In this document: positions 17,670 through 25,269 of the stretch, one piece after another
Layout of the letters: each line of letters begins with the position of its first letter
Numbering within the stretch: position 1 is the stretch's first letter
NCBI RefSeq assembly: GCF_022440805.1
Contig: NZ_JAKNTK010000001.1
Location: 3,038,001-3,102,000 of the forward strand
Direction: 5' to 3'
Origin: Holdemania massiliensis
Lineage (GTDB): Bacteria > Bacillota_I > Bacilli_A > Erysipelotrichales > Erysipelotrichaceae
DNA length: 64,000 nt
The notes under the pieces: generated by a model
What the model saw: the letters and a program-made list of their open reading frames with translations, nothing else
Database searches by the model: none
What the model was told of the DNA's origin: nothing
Position numbers and translations under genes: made by a program

Positions 17670-17975
17670 ATCCCAATCCACGCACCACTTGCGTGATGCA
17701 ACACTGCTGAGAACGTTGTTTCTGGCGGTGAGAAACGCATTTCAATCCACGCACCACTTGCGTGATGCAACGGAATTCTGGAGGACTTTACAGATGGCGT
17801 ACTCCACGATTTCAATCCACGCACCACTTGCGTGATGCGACGTGATTCGGAATTAAAATTATTTGCACTTAAAGTAATTTCAATCCACGCACCGCGTGAG
17901 CGACGCGACTACGATAATGTCGTAACTCTGAGCGGATGCTGCATTTCAATCCACGCACAGCGTGAGCGATGCGAC
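17670..17975 (-). CRISPR. Orphan type I-C CRISPR array 1 (5 repeats, 4 spacers)
   Basis: Five 33-bp repeats at 17670-17702, 17739-17771, 17809-17841, 17877-17909 and 17943-17975, with spacers of 36, 37, 35 and 33 bp. Read on the minus strand, repeats begin GTCGC or GTTGC and end GTGCGTGGATTGAAAT, the type I-C pattern. The leader lies at higher coordinates. The copy furthest from the leader ends in GGGAT rather than GAAAT, the usual terminal decay. The two leader-proximal repeats have a TCAC hairpin loop, the three distal ones a GCAA loop with a matching stem change. No cas gene occurs anywhere in the window. Confidence 0.93.
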
Positions 17976-18123
17976 AGTTAATAAGAAACTAAACAGTACT
18001 CATATGATTCTTATCGCATCTCTATCATAGCTAAGCATCGATATACTTGCAATACTTTCTTCATTTTTCACATATTTCTGGTGCGAACCTCCCTGGGATT
18101 TCATGTTCACCTCAGGTTCGCAC
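17976..18123 (-). promoter_or_regulatory. CRISPR leader 1
   Basis: About 148 bp directly before the first repeat of array 1. It closely matches the leader of array 2, including TTAGTTTCTTATTA just before the repeat, GCTATGATAG, TTGCAAGTA and the block CAGAAATATGTGAAAAA. Its outer end is a 10-bp hairpin (GTGCGAACCT with AGGTTCGCAC, 18081-18123) that abuts the stop codon of the nitroreductase gene and may also end its transcription. Confidence 0.8.
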
Positions 18124-18954
18124 TTATAGTCCCTCTTCTTCTACAAAACGATAAAATCCTTTTTCTTTTTCTATATCATCGGAATTGACAGTGCCAACTG
18201 GTGCTGTATAAACAACAAATTCTTCATTACCGTCTAACTCAAAAAGCTTACTACAAATAGCATCATCAAATGCCGCGATTCCACACACTCCCAAATTTAA
18301 AGCTGCACAGGCTAAATACAGATTCTGACCGACATGTCCAGCATCAATTAAAGCTACACGATGTGCACGTATTCCATATCGCCATTCACATCGATAAGCT
18401 ATGAGTGACCAATAAAATACAACACTAGCTTTACCAGCCCAGATTTGACCGCATAATGAATCGGAAATTATTTTCTCATCGTTGTCAACCTCATGTAAAA
18501 ATTCCAGTGCATGCTCCATCGGCAAATAATGATATGCCCCGGATTTTAGTCCTTCACACTTTTTGACAATTAAATAAGTTTCAAAACCATGGCGAGCACC
18601 GCCAGAAGGCACTGTTCTCAACGTTGCATATTGCTTTCCACGAATCTCTTTTACGCCTTGACTTGCCCATAGCAAATAGGATAATTGAAGCAAGCTAATC
18701 GGTTTCTGTGTGAATACCCGAGAACTATGCCGCCGCGAAAGAATCTCTGTAAAATCTTCAATTTTGGTCAATGCTTCAAAATTACGCGGCAGCTTTATCT
18801 GCTGAGTTCTCATCGCTGCTTTTACCAAAGGTGGCTGAGGTTTCTTTAATTGCTGATCTGAAATGAATTCATCTTGATCCTTCAGACTCTGACAATGCAT
18901 AAATTGCCGTCCTTCCTGAATTAAAGCTTTTACACGTTTTTCATTCATCATCAT
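18124..18954 (-). CDS. SagB-type nitroreductase-family oxidoreductase
   Basis: About 276 aa. The nitroreductase fold is indicated by RRHSSRVFTQKPISLLQLSYLLWASQG (quoted by position about 95-121), the conserved GGARHGFETYLIV, YHLPMEHAL-like segment, and GQNLYLACAALNLGVCGIAAFDD. This is the SagB group, which includes FMN-dependent azoline dehydrogenases of RiPP clusters but also many stand-alone oxidoreductases. No SagC/D cyclodehydratase or precursor is nearby, so a RiPP role is not supported. The start near 18954 follows GGGAG; a longer reading would overlap the flavoprotein gene and its terminator. A TATAAT box lies just upstream. It is the outermost gene of the CRISPR-bracketed module. Confidence 0.8.
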   Translation of the reverse strand: MMMNEKRVKALIQEGRQFMHCQSLKDQDEFISDQQLKKPQPPLVKAAMRTQQIKLPRNFEALTKIEDFTEILSRRHSSRVFTQKPISLLQLSYLLWASQGVKEIRGKQYATLRTVPSGGARHGFETYLIVKKCEGLKSGAYHYLPMEHALEFLHEVDNDEKIISDSLCGQIWAGKASVVFYWSLIAYRCEWRYGIRAHRVALIDAGHVGQNLYLACAALNLGVCGIAAFDDAICSKLFELDGNEEFVVYTAPVGTVNSDDIEKEKGFYRFVEEEGL

Positions 18955-19005
18955 TATAGCTCCCATCTTTTCTTTAATTATAACAGTTCCGCCAAAAACG
19001 AAAAG

Positions 19006-19036
19006 AAAAACTCCATCCCAGGAAATCAGGATGGAG
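19006..19036 (-). terminator. Terminator of flavoprotein gene
   Basis: On the minus strand the arms CTCCATCC and GGGATGGAG form a stem followed by TTTTTCTTTT. It lies 9 bp past the stop codon at 19046. Confidence 0.85.
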
Positions 19037-19045
19037 AAATGATAT

Positions 19046-20983
19046 TTATTTTTTCCCGCAGGTATGACCTGCAAGCCAGCCATGGGTCATAGCCATACCT
19101 ACAGAGTTTCCAGCCATAGGCGTACTGTAGCCTAAACCATATCGACCACCCAAGCAATTGCCGGCAGCATACAAGTTGTCAATCTTTTCCCATTGTTTAT
19201 TTAATACATTTTGATCAGCATCTGTTACCAATCCAGATAACGTAACCATGGATGGATTGCCACCATGACTCAGATTGCCAGTTCCACCATAAAATGGTGC
19301 TGTTTCAATAGGAATCATAAATTCTTTATCTTTACCATAATCTGTATCGCCTTCTGCGGAATGACACAACTCATTGTAATGAGCGATACTGTCAAGGAAA
19401 TTCTGTTTTGCTTCTCCTTCATAACCTAACAAATCAGCCAATTCCTCCAACGTATTAGCGGCAAAGACGGTGCCTTTCATCATTTTCCGTTCAGCCAGAT
19501 TGGCACCAGTAACGGTTGAGCCTTCCGGATTACCAATTTCAACAGCATCCATATCCGCTTTCAATACGTCATAAAAATCATCCATACCAAAGTTTGGAGC
19601 ACCATGATCTAATGGAGCCTTGGCCACGGTTTCACTCCAATTCGCATCGGTAACATAACAAGCCAGACCCGCAGGCTGACGTTTGGATACCGAACCCAGC
19701 TGACTGATTGCGCCTTCATTGCAGAAACGCTTTCCTTCAACATTTAACATCAGCATTGGACAGGTTCCCCAAGGTCCGCTGACACCGCCGCCCAGTGCCA
19801 TCCAGCCACGCGGTGAAGCTTCAATCATACCGCCAGCCCAGCAACCCATTTTGTGGCCGATCCCAGCACGGATGGTTGTGCTTGCCCAATCCTCAGCTGT
19901 TTTTCCATCTCGTTCAGCCCATTCCATACCTTCATTTAATAAAGCCCAACACATCTTTGGATCACCGATAAAATCTCCAGCGCATAAAATTACACCCTTA
20001 TTCGCTGTAAATTTAACATACTCACCCTCAGCATTCTTAGCGATCAAACCTGTAACAGTCCCTTCATCAGACTGGACTAAGACAACACCTGTATGTTCAA
20101 AGAACCATTCAGCCCCATGTTCTTGGGTATACTGTACAATATATTTATGAACAAATTCTATATTGTTCCCTTGATAGCCATAGAATTGTGCATTACATGG
20201 CCAAGTCTTATAACCACCGCAGCGAATTGGATAGGAAACTTTCGCTCCGCTGTAAGCAGCCTGAGTATTACATAACGGATATTCAAACATGTTGGACATA
20301 TCAAATTCGCCTTCATCAGGGACTTCTACACCTGGAATTCGAACCATCGTCCCCTTCATGAAGACATGACTGTCATTCGCTTTCCGCTGTTCTTCATACA
20401 GATTATAAATTTCCTGATATCGATCAAACATCGCACCGGAATTCTGCACGAAGCCGCGGATAATATCCGGATTACAGCGTCCATTGGCTCGCAGGCAGAA
20501 CTCAGAAGTAATTTCACCTGTATTGTATGGGCCAAAACCACGATTGATCAAAAACTGTGAATTGACATGTCCGATATCCTCACCAAACCAACCGCCCATA
20601 TTTGCCCCGGTATTCTCTAAATCTACAAATGCACCCCAGGCCTGCTGTTCAATGACAGCCACACTTGCCCCTTCATCCACAGCACCTAAGGCTGCACCTA
20701 AGCCCGAATGGCCTCCACCTAAAATTACGACATCGAACGTCTTTTCTTCTTTGATTTCTGAATCAGCAACCACTGGTTTCTCACCCAGCCAATCACCAGG
20801 GCCACAATAGCCCGGAACTCGTCCATCCGCTGCGGCAGAACCGCTATTCGCAGTTACCACTGGTGTTGATTCCGGCTGCGTCTCATTCGTTGAACAGGCA
20901 CTGAGCAATCCCATTGCGGCAACACCCAACGCGCTTGCTGCTGTAGATTTTAGAAAATCCCGTCTTGAAATTCCTTTAATCAT
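19046..20983 (-). CDS. Tat-exported FAD-dependent reductase (fumarate/urocanate-reductase type)
   Basis: 645 aa. The N-terminus GISRRDFLKSTAASALG is a twin-arginine signal, followed by LLSAC, which could also be a lipobox. From residue about 83 the FAD-binding turn reads DVVILGGGHSGLGAALGAV, and the end has NLYAAGNCLGGRYGLGYSTPMAGNSVGMAMTHG (about 607-639), the FAD_binding_2 C-terminal motif. Such proteins reduce an organic acceptor outside the membrane in anaerobes, often substrate-specific; no haem or FMN-bind domain is present, so the electron donor must be another protein. A pair of 21-bp-spaced direct repeats lies at 21050-21083. The neighbouring LytTR system probably controls it. The acceptor is unknown. 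Confidence 0.87.
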   Translation of the reverse strand: MIKGISRRDFLKSTAASALGVAAMGLLSACSTNETQPESTPVVTANSGSAAADGRVPGYCGPGDWLGEKPVVADSEIKEEKTFDVVILGGGHSGLGAALGAVDEGASVAVIEQQAWGAFVDLENTGANMGGWFGEDIGHVNSQFLINRGFGPYNTGEITSEFCLRANGRCNPDIIRGFVQNSGAMFDRYQEIYNLYEEQRKANDSHVFMKGTMVRIPGVEVPDEGEFDMSNMFEYPLCNTQAAYSGAKVSYPIRCGGYKTWPCNAQFYGYQGNNIEFVHKYIVQYTQEHGAEWFFEHTGVVLVQSDEGTVTGLIAKNAEGEYVKFTANKGVILCAGDFIGDPKMCWALLNEGMEWAERDGKTAEDWASTTIRAGIGHKMGCWAGGMIEASPRGWMALGGGVSGPWGTCPMLMLNVEGKRFCNEGAISQLGSVSKRQPAGLACYVTDANWSETVAKAPLDHGAPNFGMDDFYDVLKADMDAVEIGNPEGSTVTGANLAERKMMKGTVFAANTLEELADLLGYEGEAKQNFLDSIAHYNELCHSAEGDTDYGKDKEFMIPIETAPFYGGTGNLSHGGNPSMVTLSGLVTDADQNVLNKQWEKIDNLYAAGNCLGGRYGLGYSTPMAGNSVGMAMTHGWLAGHTCGKK

Positions 20984-21049
20984 AAGTTTCTCCCTTCATT
21001 CTTGGTATTTTTATCCTACCATTGCTGAAAAAAGAAAAAAATGGCTTCT

Positions 21050-21083
21050 GTCTGCTTGGACATTTTTCTTGTCTGCTTAGTCA
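21050..21083. promoter_or_regulatory. Direct-repeat pair, likely LytTR site
   Basis: GTCTGCTTGGACA (21050-21062) and GTCTGCTTAGTCA (21071-21083) are direct repeats with 21 bp from start to start, two helical turns. They stand 67 bp before the flavoprotein start. A similar pair occurs at 23231-23264. LytTR regulators are known to bind direct repeats on one face of the helix. Confidence 0.6.
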
Positions 21084-22412
21084 ATTTTTTAACAAGGCTT
21101 TCGGAAGAGGGAAAAGCAAAGTCAGTATAAAATGATGATTGATCACTTCTGTCGATATTGTGCCTTGATATTTTTCAACAGTATAACGAATACTCCTCAA
21201 GCCATAGCCATGACCTGCATCCGCTTTTGTCGTTTGCAGCTGATCCTTATGCCAAAGCATTAAATCACATTGACAAGGATTATCAAAACGAATAACACAC
21301 CAGGATTGATGAAGACAGACCTTCACATTGATTTCCCGCATATCCTCGGAAAGCTGGCAAACATGTTCAATTGCATTATCCAAGGCATTGGCAAAAATTG
21401 TTGTTAAATCAGCAGGAGCTAAGAAATCTAACAGCTCTCCCTGAATCATAGTTAAGAGTGGGATCTTATTCCTCATGCAGCATTCATGTTTATCTGTCAG
21501 GATTACATTTAAAGTTTCATTGCCGGTGTCGACAAAGTTCTCAAAGCCTTCCATTTGTTTTTGCAGTGTATTTAAATATTGCCGGCGCTTTTCATGATCT
21601 TCCAGCTGTTCCAGAACTTGAAGATGATTTTTCATATCATGATATTTCTGATTCACGATTTCCATAGTCTGCTGGCGATTTTCCACTTGGCGATACTGCA
21701 GCTTCAGCATGGTTTGCATGCGCTGCAGATCTTCCTCTTTGTGCTGGCTTTCCATCATCCATTGATAACCAACGATAGTTAGAAAGCCACAGATACTGGC
21801 AATTCCTTCAATAGAAATAGCTTCCAATCCGCGTGCCCAGCTTTCTTTGCCTAACGTCTCTGCAAAAGTCCCAATATAAACTACAGGGACAACACTTAAA
21901 GCAATCAATCCCATATAAACTGGATTTTGCTGAGTCAAGTCATATCGAAAAACCATCTTTTTCACAGGTGTCAAAATTAGAATATAGATTCCGAGCAGAC
22001 CAAAACAGGAAATCAGGCGTAATCCCCAGGCTGAACCTTCTACTAAAAAATTAGTTGATTGAGCACTGATCATTAGATGACCAATTAAGTGTCGAATAAA
22101 TCGTGTCGCCAAAAACAGCACGATAACATAGTAAAAACATTCCCGCCATCGACAGCCGCAATACAATCTGACAAAAACCATCAATGTTAGAAAAGTTTCC
22201 AATACATAAAGAATGCTGTAAATATCACGGGTTTGCTGCGAAGTCATACTGAGGAGATTCCATAAGTAATAACCAGCGACTAAAAGCAGAGGAAGTCCCC
22301 AGCGACGCCAAGAATGCGGACGAAGCGATGAAAGATAATAAAGAACGGCATAGACTTCACAAACTGTAAACAGCAGCAGGAAACCAAGATCTAACAGTTC
22401 TGATTGCGTCAT
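21081..22412 (-). CDS. AgrC-like GHKL sensor histidine kinase
   Basis: 443 aa. The first 225 residues hold six or seven hydrophobic segments. A coiled coil follows, then the H-box KYHDMKNHLQVLEQ, an N-box in IFANALDNAIEH and the G-box GHGYGLRSIRYTVEKYQG, the HATPase_c_5 type of AgrC/VirS kinases. It is encoded 1 bp after the LytTR regulator, so the two form a translationally coupled pair. AgrC kinases sense autoinducing peptides, but no AgrB/AgrD is present here, and the ligand is unknown; a substrate of the neighbouring reductase is a reasonable guess. Confidence 0.87.
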   Translation of the reverse strand: MTQSELLDLGFLLLFTVCEVYAVLYYLSSLRPHSWRRWGLPLLLVAGYYLWNLLSMTSQQTRDIYSILYVLETFLTLMVFVRLYCGCRWRECFYYVIVLFLATRFIRHLIGHLMISAQSTNFLVEGSAWGLRLISCFGLLGIYILILTPVKKMVFRYDLTQQNPVYMGLIALSVVPVVYIGTFAETLGKESWARGLEAISIEGIASICGFLTIVGYQWMMESQHKEEDLQRMQTMLKLQYRQVENRQQTMEIVNQKYHDMKNHLQVLEQLEDHEKRRQYLNTLQKQMEGFENFVDTGNETLNVILTDKHECCMRNKIPLLTMIQGELLDFLAPADLTTIFANALDNAIEHVCQLSEDMREINVKVCLHQSWCVIRFDNPCQCDLMLWHKDQLQTTKADAGHGYGLRSIRYTVEKYQGTISTEVINHHFILTLLFPLPKALLKN

Positions 22413-22413
22413 A

Positions 22414-23121
22414 TTAAAGTAACCTGCCTACATGTTTTGTCAAAGCTTCCATAAACTCTTTACGCCGATATTTGCTGATTAATAACTCATCTTCACCAAC
22501 AAATACTGTAGATTTACGAATTTGACGTACATAATCCATATTGACTAAATAGGCGACATGGCAACGAAAAAAACGTTCATCCAAAATCGCTTGAATATTC
22601 TGAAGAGGTTCATTGCAGCGCAGCACTTGTGTCTCTGTATGAATTTGCAAATGACGCGCCACGATCTCCACATAAAGAATCTCATTCATTTCCAGCCAGA
22701 CCTGACCACGGTCTGTTTTCATCGGAATTCGTTTCTCTTTTTGTTTCTTTTCAATCCGTCGCACGGCTTTCATTAATTTTTCCTTGAAGAGTATAGGATT
22801 AACGGGTTTCAGAATAAAATCCATTGCTTGTACAGCATAGCCTTGTATTGCATACTGCGCAAGATTCGTAATAAAGATAATGATTAGATCTTCATCTTGT
22901 TCGCGAATTTTAGCCGCTGCCTCCATACCATCCATTTTATCCATTTGAATATCCAACAAGGCCAAGTCAAAGGAATGCGCTGGTAAGGCAGAGAAACTTT
23001 CACCATCTGTAAAAACAGCAATCTGTAAATTCAGTTGTTCTTCTTGCTGAATCTGATTGAGAATTTCTTCCATACGTTGAATCTGCGGCAGATAGTCTTC
23101 TACCAGCGCCACTCTGATCAT
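22414..23121 (-). CDS. LytTR-family response regulator
   Basis: About 235 aa. The receiver has VALVEDY, the phospho-Asp in FDLALLDIQMDKMDG, and the Lys in FILKPVNP. The C-terminal LytTR DNA-binding domain (about 140-235) shows LYVEIVARHLQIHTE, FFRCHVAYLVNMDYVRQI and LLISKYRRKEFMEAL. It partners the GHKL kinase downstream. The ATG at 23121 was preferred to a GTG one codon earlier. Likely targets are the direct-repeat pairs at 21050-21083 and 23231-23264, which would link it to the flavoprotein and to the HemW-like gene or its own promoter. Confidence 0.9.
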   Translation of the reverse strand: MIRVALVEDYLPQIQRMEEILNQIQQEEQLNLQIAVFTDGESFSALPAHSFDLALLDIQMDKMDGMEAAAKIREQDEDLIIIFITNLAQYAIQGYAVQAMDFILKPVNPILFKEKLMKAVRRIEKKQKEKRIPMKTDRGQVWLEMNEILYVEIVARHLQIHTETQVLRCNEPLQNIQAILDERFFRCHVAYLVNMDYVRQIRKSTVFVGEDELLISKYRRKEFMEALTKHVGRLL

Positions 23122-23230
23122 CACAGCTCCCCCTTATTAATCCTTTGTGAAATCTTTACGTTATTTGTATCATACCATATTTGAAAAGACGGAACAATTA
23201 TGATCAAAAAAAACGCTTAAACATCATTTC

Positions 23231-23264
23231 GTCTACTTAGCCATTTTTTCCGACTGATTGGAAA
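23231..23264. promoter_or_regulatory. Second direct-repeat pair, likely LytTR site
   Basis: GTCTACTTAGCCA (23231-23243) and GACTGATTGGAAA (23252-23264) match the pair at 21050-21083 and keep the same 21-bp spacing. They lie between the divergent LytTR regulator and HemW-like genes, 72 bp from the latter's start. The second half is the weakest match. Confidence 0.5.
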
Positions 23265-23335
23265 AATAGATATCCTTTTTTCAATATCAATTCGTGATAT
23301 AATGAACGAAAAGAAAAAGAGAGGTTTTTTTATTG

Positions 23336-24418
23336 ATGAAAACGAATAAAACAATGATTATGGCGATCAATTTCCCATTTTGTTTACAGGAAGAAAATCA
23401 CGCGCATCCTTTTCAGATTTTAGGTGATTCTCAGATTAAGATGAATTATTTAGAGGCACTGAGCCGAGAACTTCACAGTACCGCTGAAGATTTTCAAGAT
23501 GTTGCCTTTACAGCAGTCAAGCTTACAGGCTATCCGACAATTATGAATGCTGATAAAGTTGGAGAACTATTGCATCAAATTCGTCAGGAATATCATTTAA
23601 CAGAATTTTGTGAAGTTAGTATTGAAACATTGCCAAATACAGTTTGTGTACCTTTATTAAGCGGATTGAGTCAGGGAAAGCCGACACGTTTTCAACTGCA
23701 AATACACTCACTGCAGCCAAAAGAATTACTAACATTAAAGGTTCCATACACCTTACCTGACATTCAAAATTCAGTCTTATTTTTAGATAAGTTCCGCGTC
23801 AATAATGTTTCATTGACCTTGGATTTAGGAATTCCAGGTCAGACCTTTGTTTCATTAAAACGCACGTTACGTTCTTGTTTAGAACTGGAACCTGATCATT
23901 TGATGCTTCGGCCCTATTTAAGTGTGCAGCAACAGGCCGATCAAAAGCTGCAGCAAAGAATGTTAAATTCAACAGATGAATATTTAAAAGAGCAGGGTTG
24001 GGTGAATTACGCACCTGGATTTTATTGCAAAAAAGAATGTCATGATCAGTTCTTAAGCCAGCTATGGACCCAAGGCGAAGTAGTCGGTTTTGGTCTGGAT
24101 GCTTATTCGTGTTTTGATGGTTATCAATATCGAAATACACGTGATTTAGCATCTTATATTTCAGGGGCTGATGATTGTCAGCAATTAATTGAAAATCCAC
24201 AGGCTTTATCGTCAGAAGAAAAACAGCTTCGGCAATTACGCGGACAATTATTACTTGATCAGCAGCCAGCTGCTGAAGGATACGCCGAGAGTGTTCAAAA
24301 GGAAATCAATTCATTTATCAAACAAGGATATATTGAAGAATTAGATGGTAAATTAAGCTTAACTAAGGATGGTAAAGGTGCTTTCTGGATCAGCTTATCA
24401 CATGAAGCTTATTACTGA
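23336..24418 (+). CDS. HemW/HemN-like protein lacking the radical-SAM cluster
   Basis: About 360 aa aligning by eye with HemW-type coproporphyrinogen oxidase-like proteins along its whole length: INFPFC at the position of the cluster motif, LTGYPTIMNADKV where GGGTPS stands, EVSIETLPNTV where the EANP motif is, VNNVSLTLDLGIPGQT, and GFGLDAYSCFDGYQYRN near the C-terminal domain. Of the CxxxCxxC cysteines only the first remains (PFCLQEEN), and the glycine-rich SAM motif is eroded. It therefore cannot be a normal radical-SAM enzyme. It may bind haem or a partner. An ATG at 23336 follows GAGAGG. A TATAAT-like box is at about 23298. Confidence 0.75.
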   Translation: MKTNKTMIMAINFPFCLQEENHAHPFQILGDSQIKMNYLEALSRELHSTAEDFQDVAFTAVKLTGYPTIMNADKVGELLHQIRQEYHLTEFCEVSIETLPNTVCVPLLSGLSQGKPTRFQLQIHSLQPKELLTLKVPYTLPDIQNSVLFLDKFRVNNVSLTLDLGIPGQTFVSLKRTLRSCLELEPDHLMLRPYLSVQQQADQKLQQRMLNSTDEYLKEQGWVNYAPGFYCKKECHDQFLSQLWTQGEVVGFGLDAYSCFDGYQYRNTRDLASYISGADDCQQLIENPQALSSEEKQLRQLRGQLLLDQQPAAEGYAESVQKEINSFIKQGYIEELDGKLSLTKDGKGAFWISLSHEAYY

Positions 24419-24503
24419 TGAATGAATAAGTAATGTGTAGGACAGTTACGATTTAATTAAGTGCTGGAATCGTGTTCACTCATCTTTAAATTAAAGAATA
24501 ACG

Positions 24504-24652
24504 GGTGCGAACCTGAGGTAAACATAGAATCCCTGGGAGGTTCGCACCAGAAATATGTGAAAAAGAAAGATAATGTTGCAAGTAACAGAATTATTCGCTA
24601 TGATAGTAGCAAGTTAAGAATCATTTAAATCTCTTTTAGTTTCTTATTAGCT
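24504..24652 (+). promoter_or_regulatory. CRISPR leader 2
   Basis: About 149 bp, clearly homologous and inverted relative to leader 1. It begins with an 11-bp hairpin (GGTGCGAACCT with AGGTTCGCACC, 24504-24548), then shares CAGAAATATGTGAAAAA, TTGCAAGTA, GCTATGATAG, TAAGAATCAT and TTAGTTTCTTATTA up to the first repeat. A comparable hairpin block is usual after cas2 in type I-C loci, but no cas2 is here. Confidence 0.8.
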
Positions 24653-24872
24653 GTCGCATCGCTTACGCGGTGCGTGGATTGAAATAACGGACAAAGAGTT
24701 CCTAAAACAATATGCAAAACGTCGCATCGCTTACGCGGTGCGTGGATTGAAATTGTACCGTACTTTTTTCCATCAAAACTTATTCCGGTCGCATCGCTCA
24801 CGCGGTGCGTGGATTGAAATGCAAATAGAACTGATCCTCCACCACCGAACACTTGTCGCATCGCTCAAACGG
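24653..24872 (+). CRISPR. Orphan type I-C CRISPR array 2 (3 repeats plus a broken one)
   Basis: Full 33-bp repeats at 24653-24685, 24721-24753 and 24788-24820, spacers of 35, 34 and 34 bp, then a fourth repeat that matches only for its first 13 bases (24855-24867) before diverging into AT-rich DNA. Repeats begin GTCGCATCGCT and end GTGCGTGGATTGAAAT; all keep the CGCATCGC/GCGGTGCG stem. The array points away from the module, opposite to array 1. Confidence 0.93.
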
Positions 24873-25111
24873 CTCCAGAGAATATTAATTCAATTTTCAG
24901 CAAGAAAGCTAAAAAAAAGAACCTTAAAAATAAGGTTTAAAACAATTTTTCGATTGACCAATCAATACCGTAAATTGAAAATTAGATATTAAAAATCAAA
25001 TTGCTGATCTATGATCGTAACCACCTAATAATTTTAATACAAAAATAGACTAAATATCACAAAAAATCAAAAAGTGGTACGATTTGGGTACGATTTGAAA
25101 ATGAATGCATC
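24873..25111. other. AT-rich stretch between broken CRISPR repeat and tRNA-Thr
   Basis: No gene. It contains two adjacent perfect copies of GGTACGATTTG (25076-25086 and 25087-25097). Position beside a tRNA and the cut-off CRISPR repeat suggest the scar of an integrated element, but no integrase is present. Confidence 0.4.
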
Positions 25112-25138
25112 AAAAAAGCCCTTAACTAAGGGCTTTTT
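25112..25138. terminator. Terminator of tRNA-Thr
   Basis: AAAAAGCCCTTA and TAAGGGCTTTTT form a near-perfect stem with a 2-base loop region, flanked by A and T runs, directly downstream of the minus-strand tRNA. Confidence 0.85.
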
Positions 25139-25145
25139 AAGCATC

Positions 25146-25220
25146 TGGTGCCGATACCCAGAATTGAACTGGGAACTGAGCATTACCATTGCTCCGTTTT
25201 ACCATTGAACTATATCGGCA
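25146..25220 (-). tRNA. tRNA-Thr (GGT)
   Basis: The cloverleaf is complete: acceptor pairing TGCCGAT with ATCGGCA, anticodon stem GAGCA/TGCTC with loop ATGGTAA (anticodon GGT), T-stem CCCAG/CTGGG, and an encoded CCA end. The anticodon GGT reads Thr codons ACC and ACU. Confidence 0.95.
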
Positions 25221-25269
25221 GGCATTTAATATAATATCAGGTACTTATAAAAAATGCAACTATCTTTTT

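Noticed and set aside
17636..17827. Open reading frame on the minus strand across CRISPR array 1
   Set aside because: Its protein consists of repeated HHASGAWIEM-like units that are the translated CRISPR repeats; no ribosome site.
18124..18954. Part of an azoline RiPP cluster
   Set aside because: Only SagB-like chemistry is present; no SagC/SagD-like protein and no precursor peptide in the neighbourhood.
21081..23121. Agr quorum-sensing locus
   Set aside because: The kinase is AgrC-like and the regulator LytTR-type, but AgrB and AgrD are missing on both sides.
24625..24861. Open reading frame with repeated FQSTHRVSDAT units
   Set aside because: It is the reverse translation of array 2 repeats, a well-known artefact of I-C repeats.
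24873..25145. Integrated prophage or ICE
   Set aside because: Only possible attachment-site debris is seen; no integrase, excisionase or structural gene.
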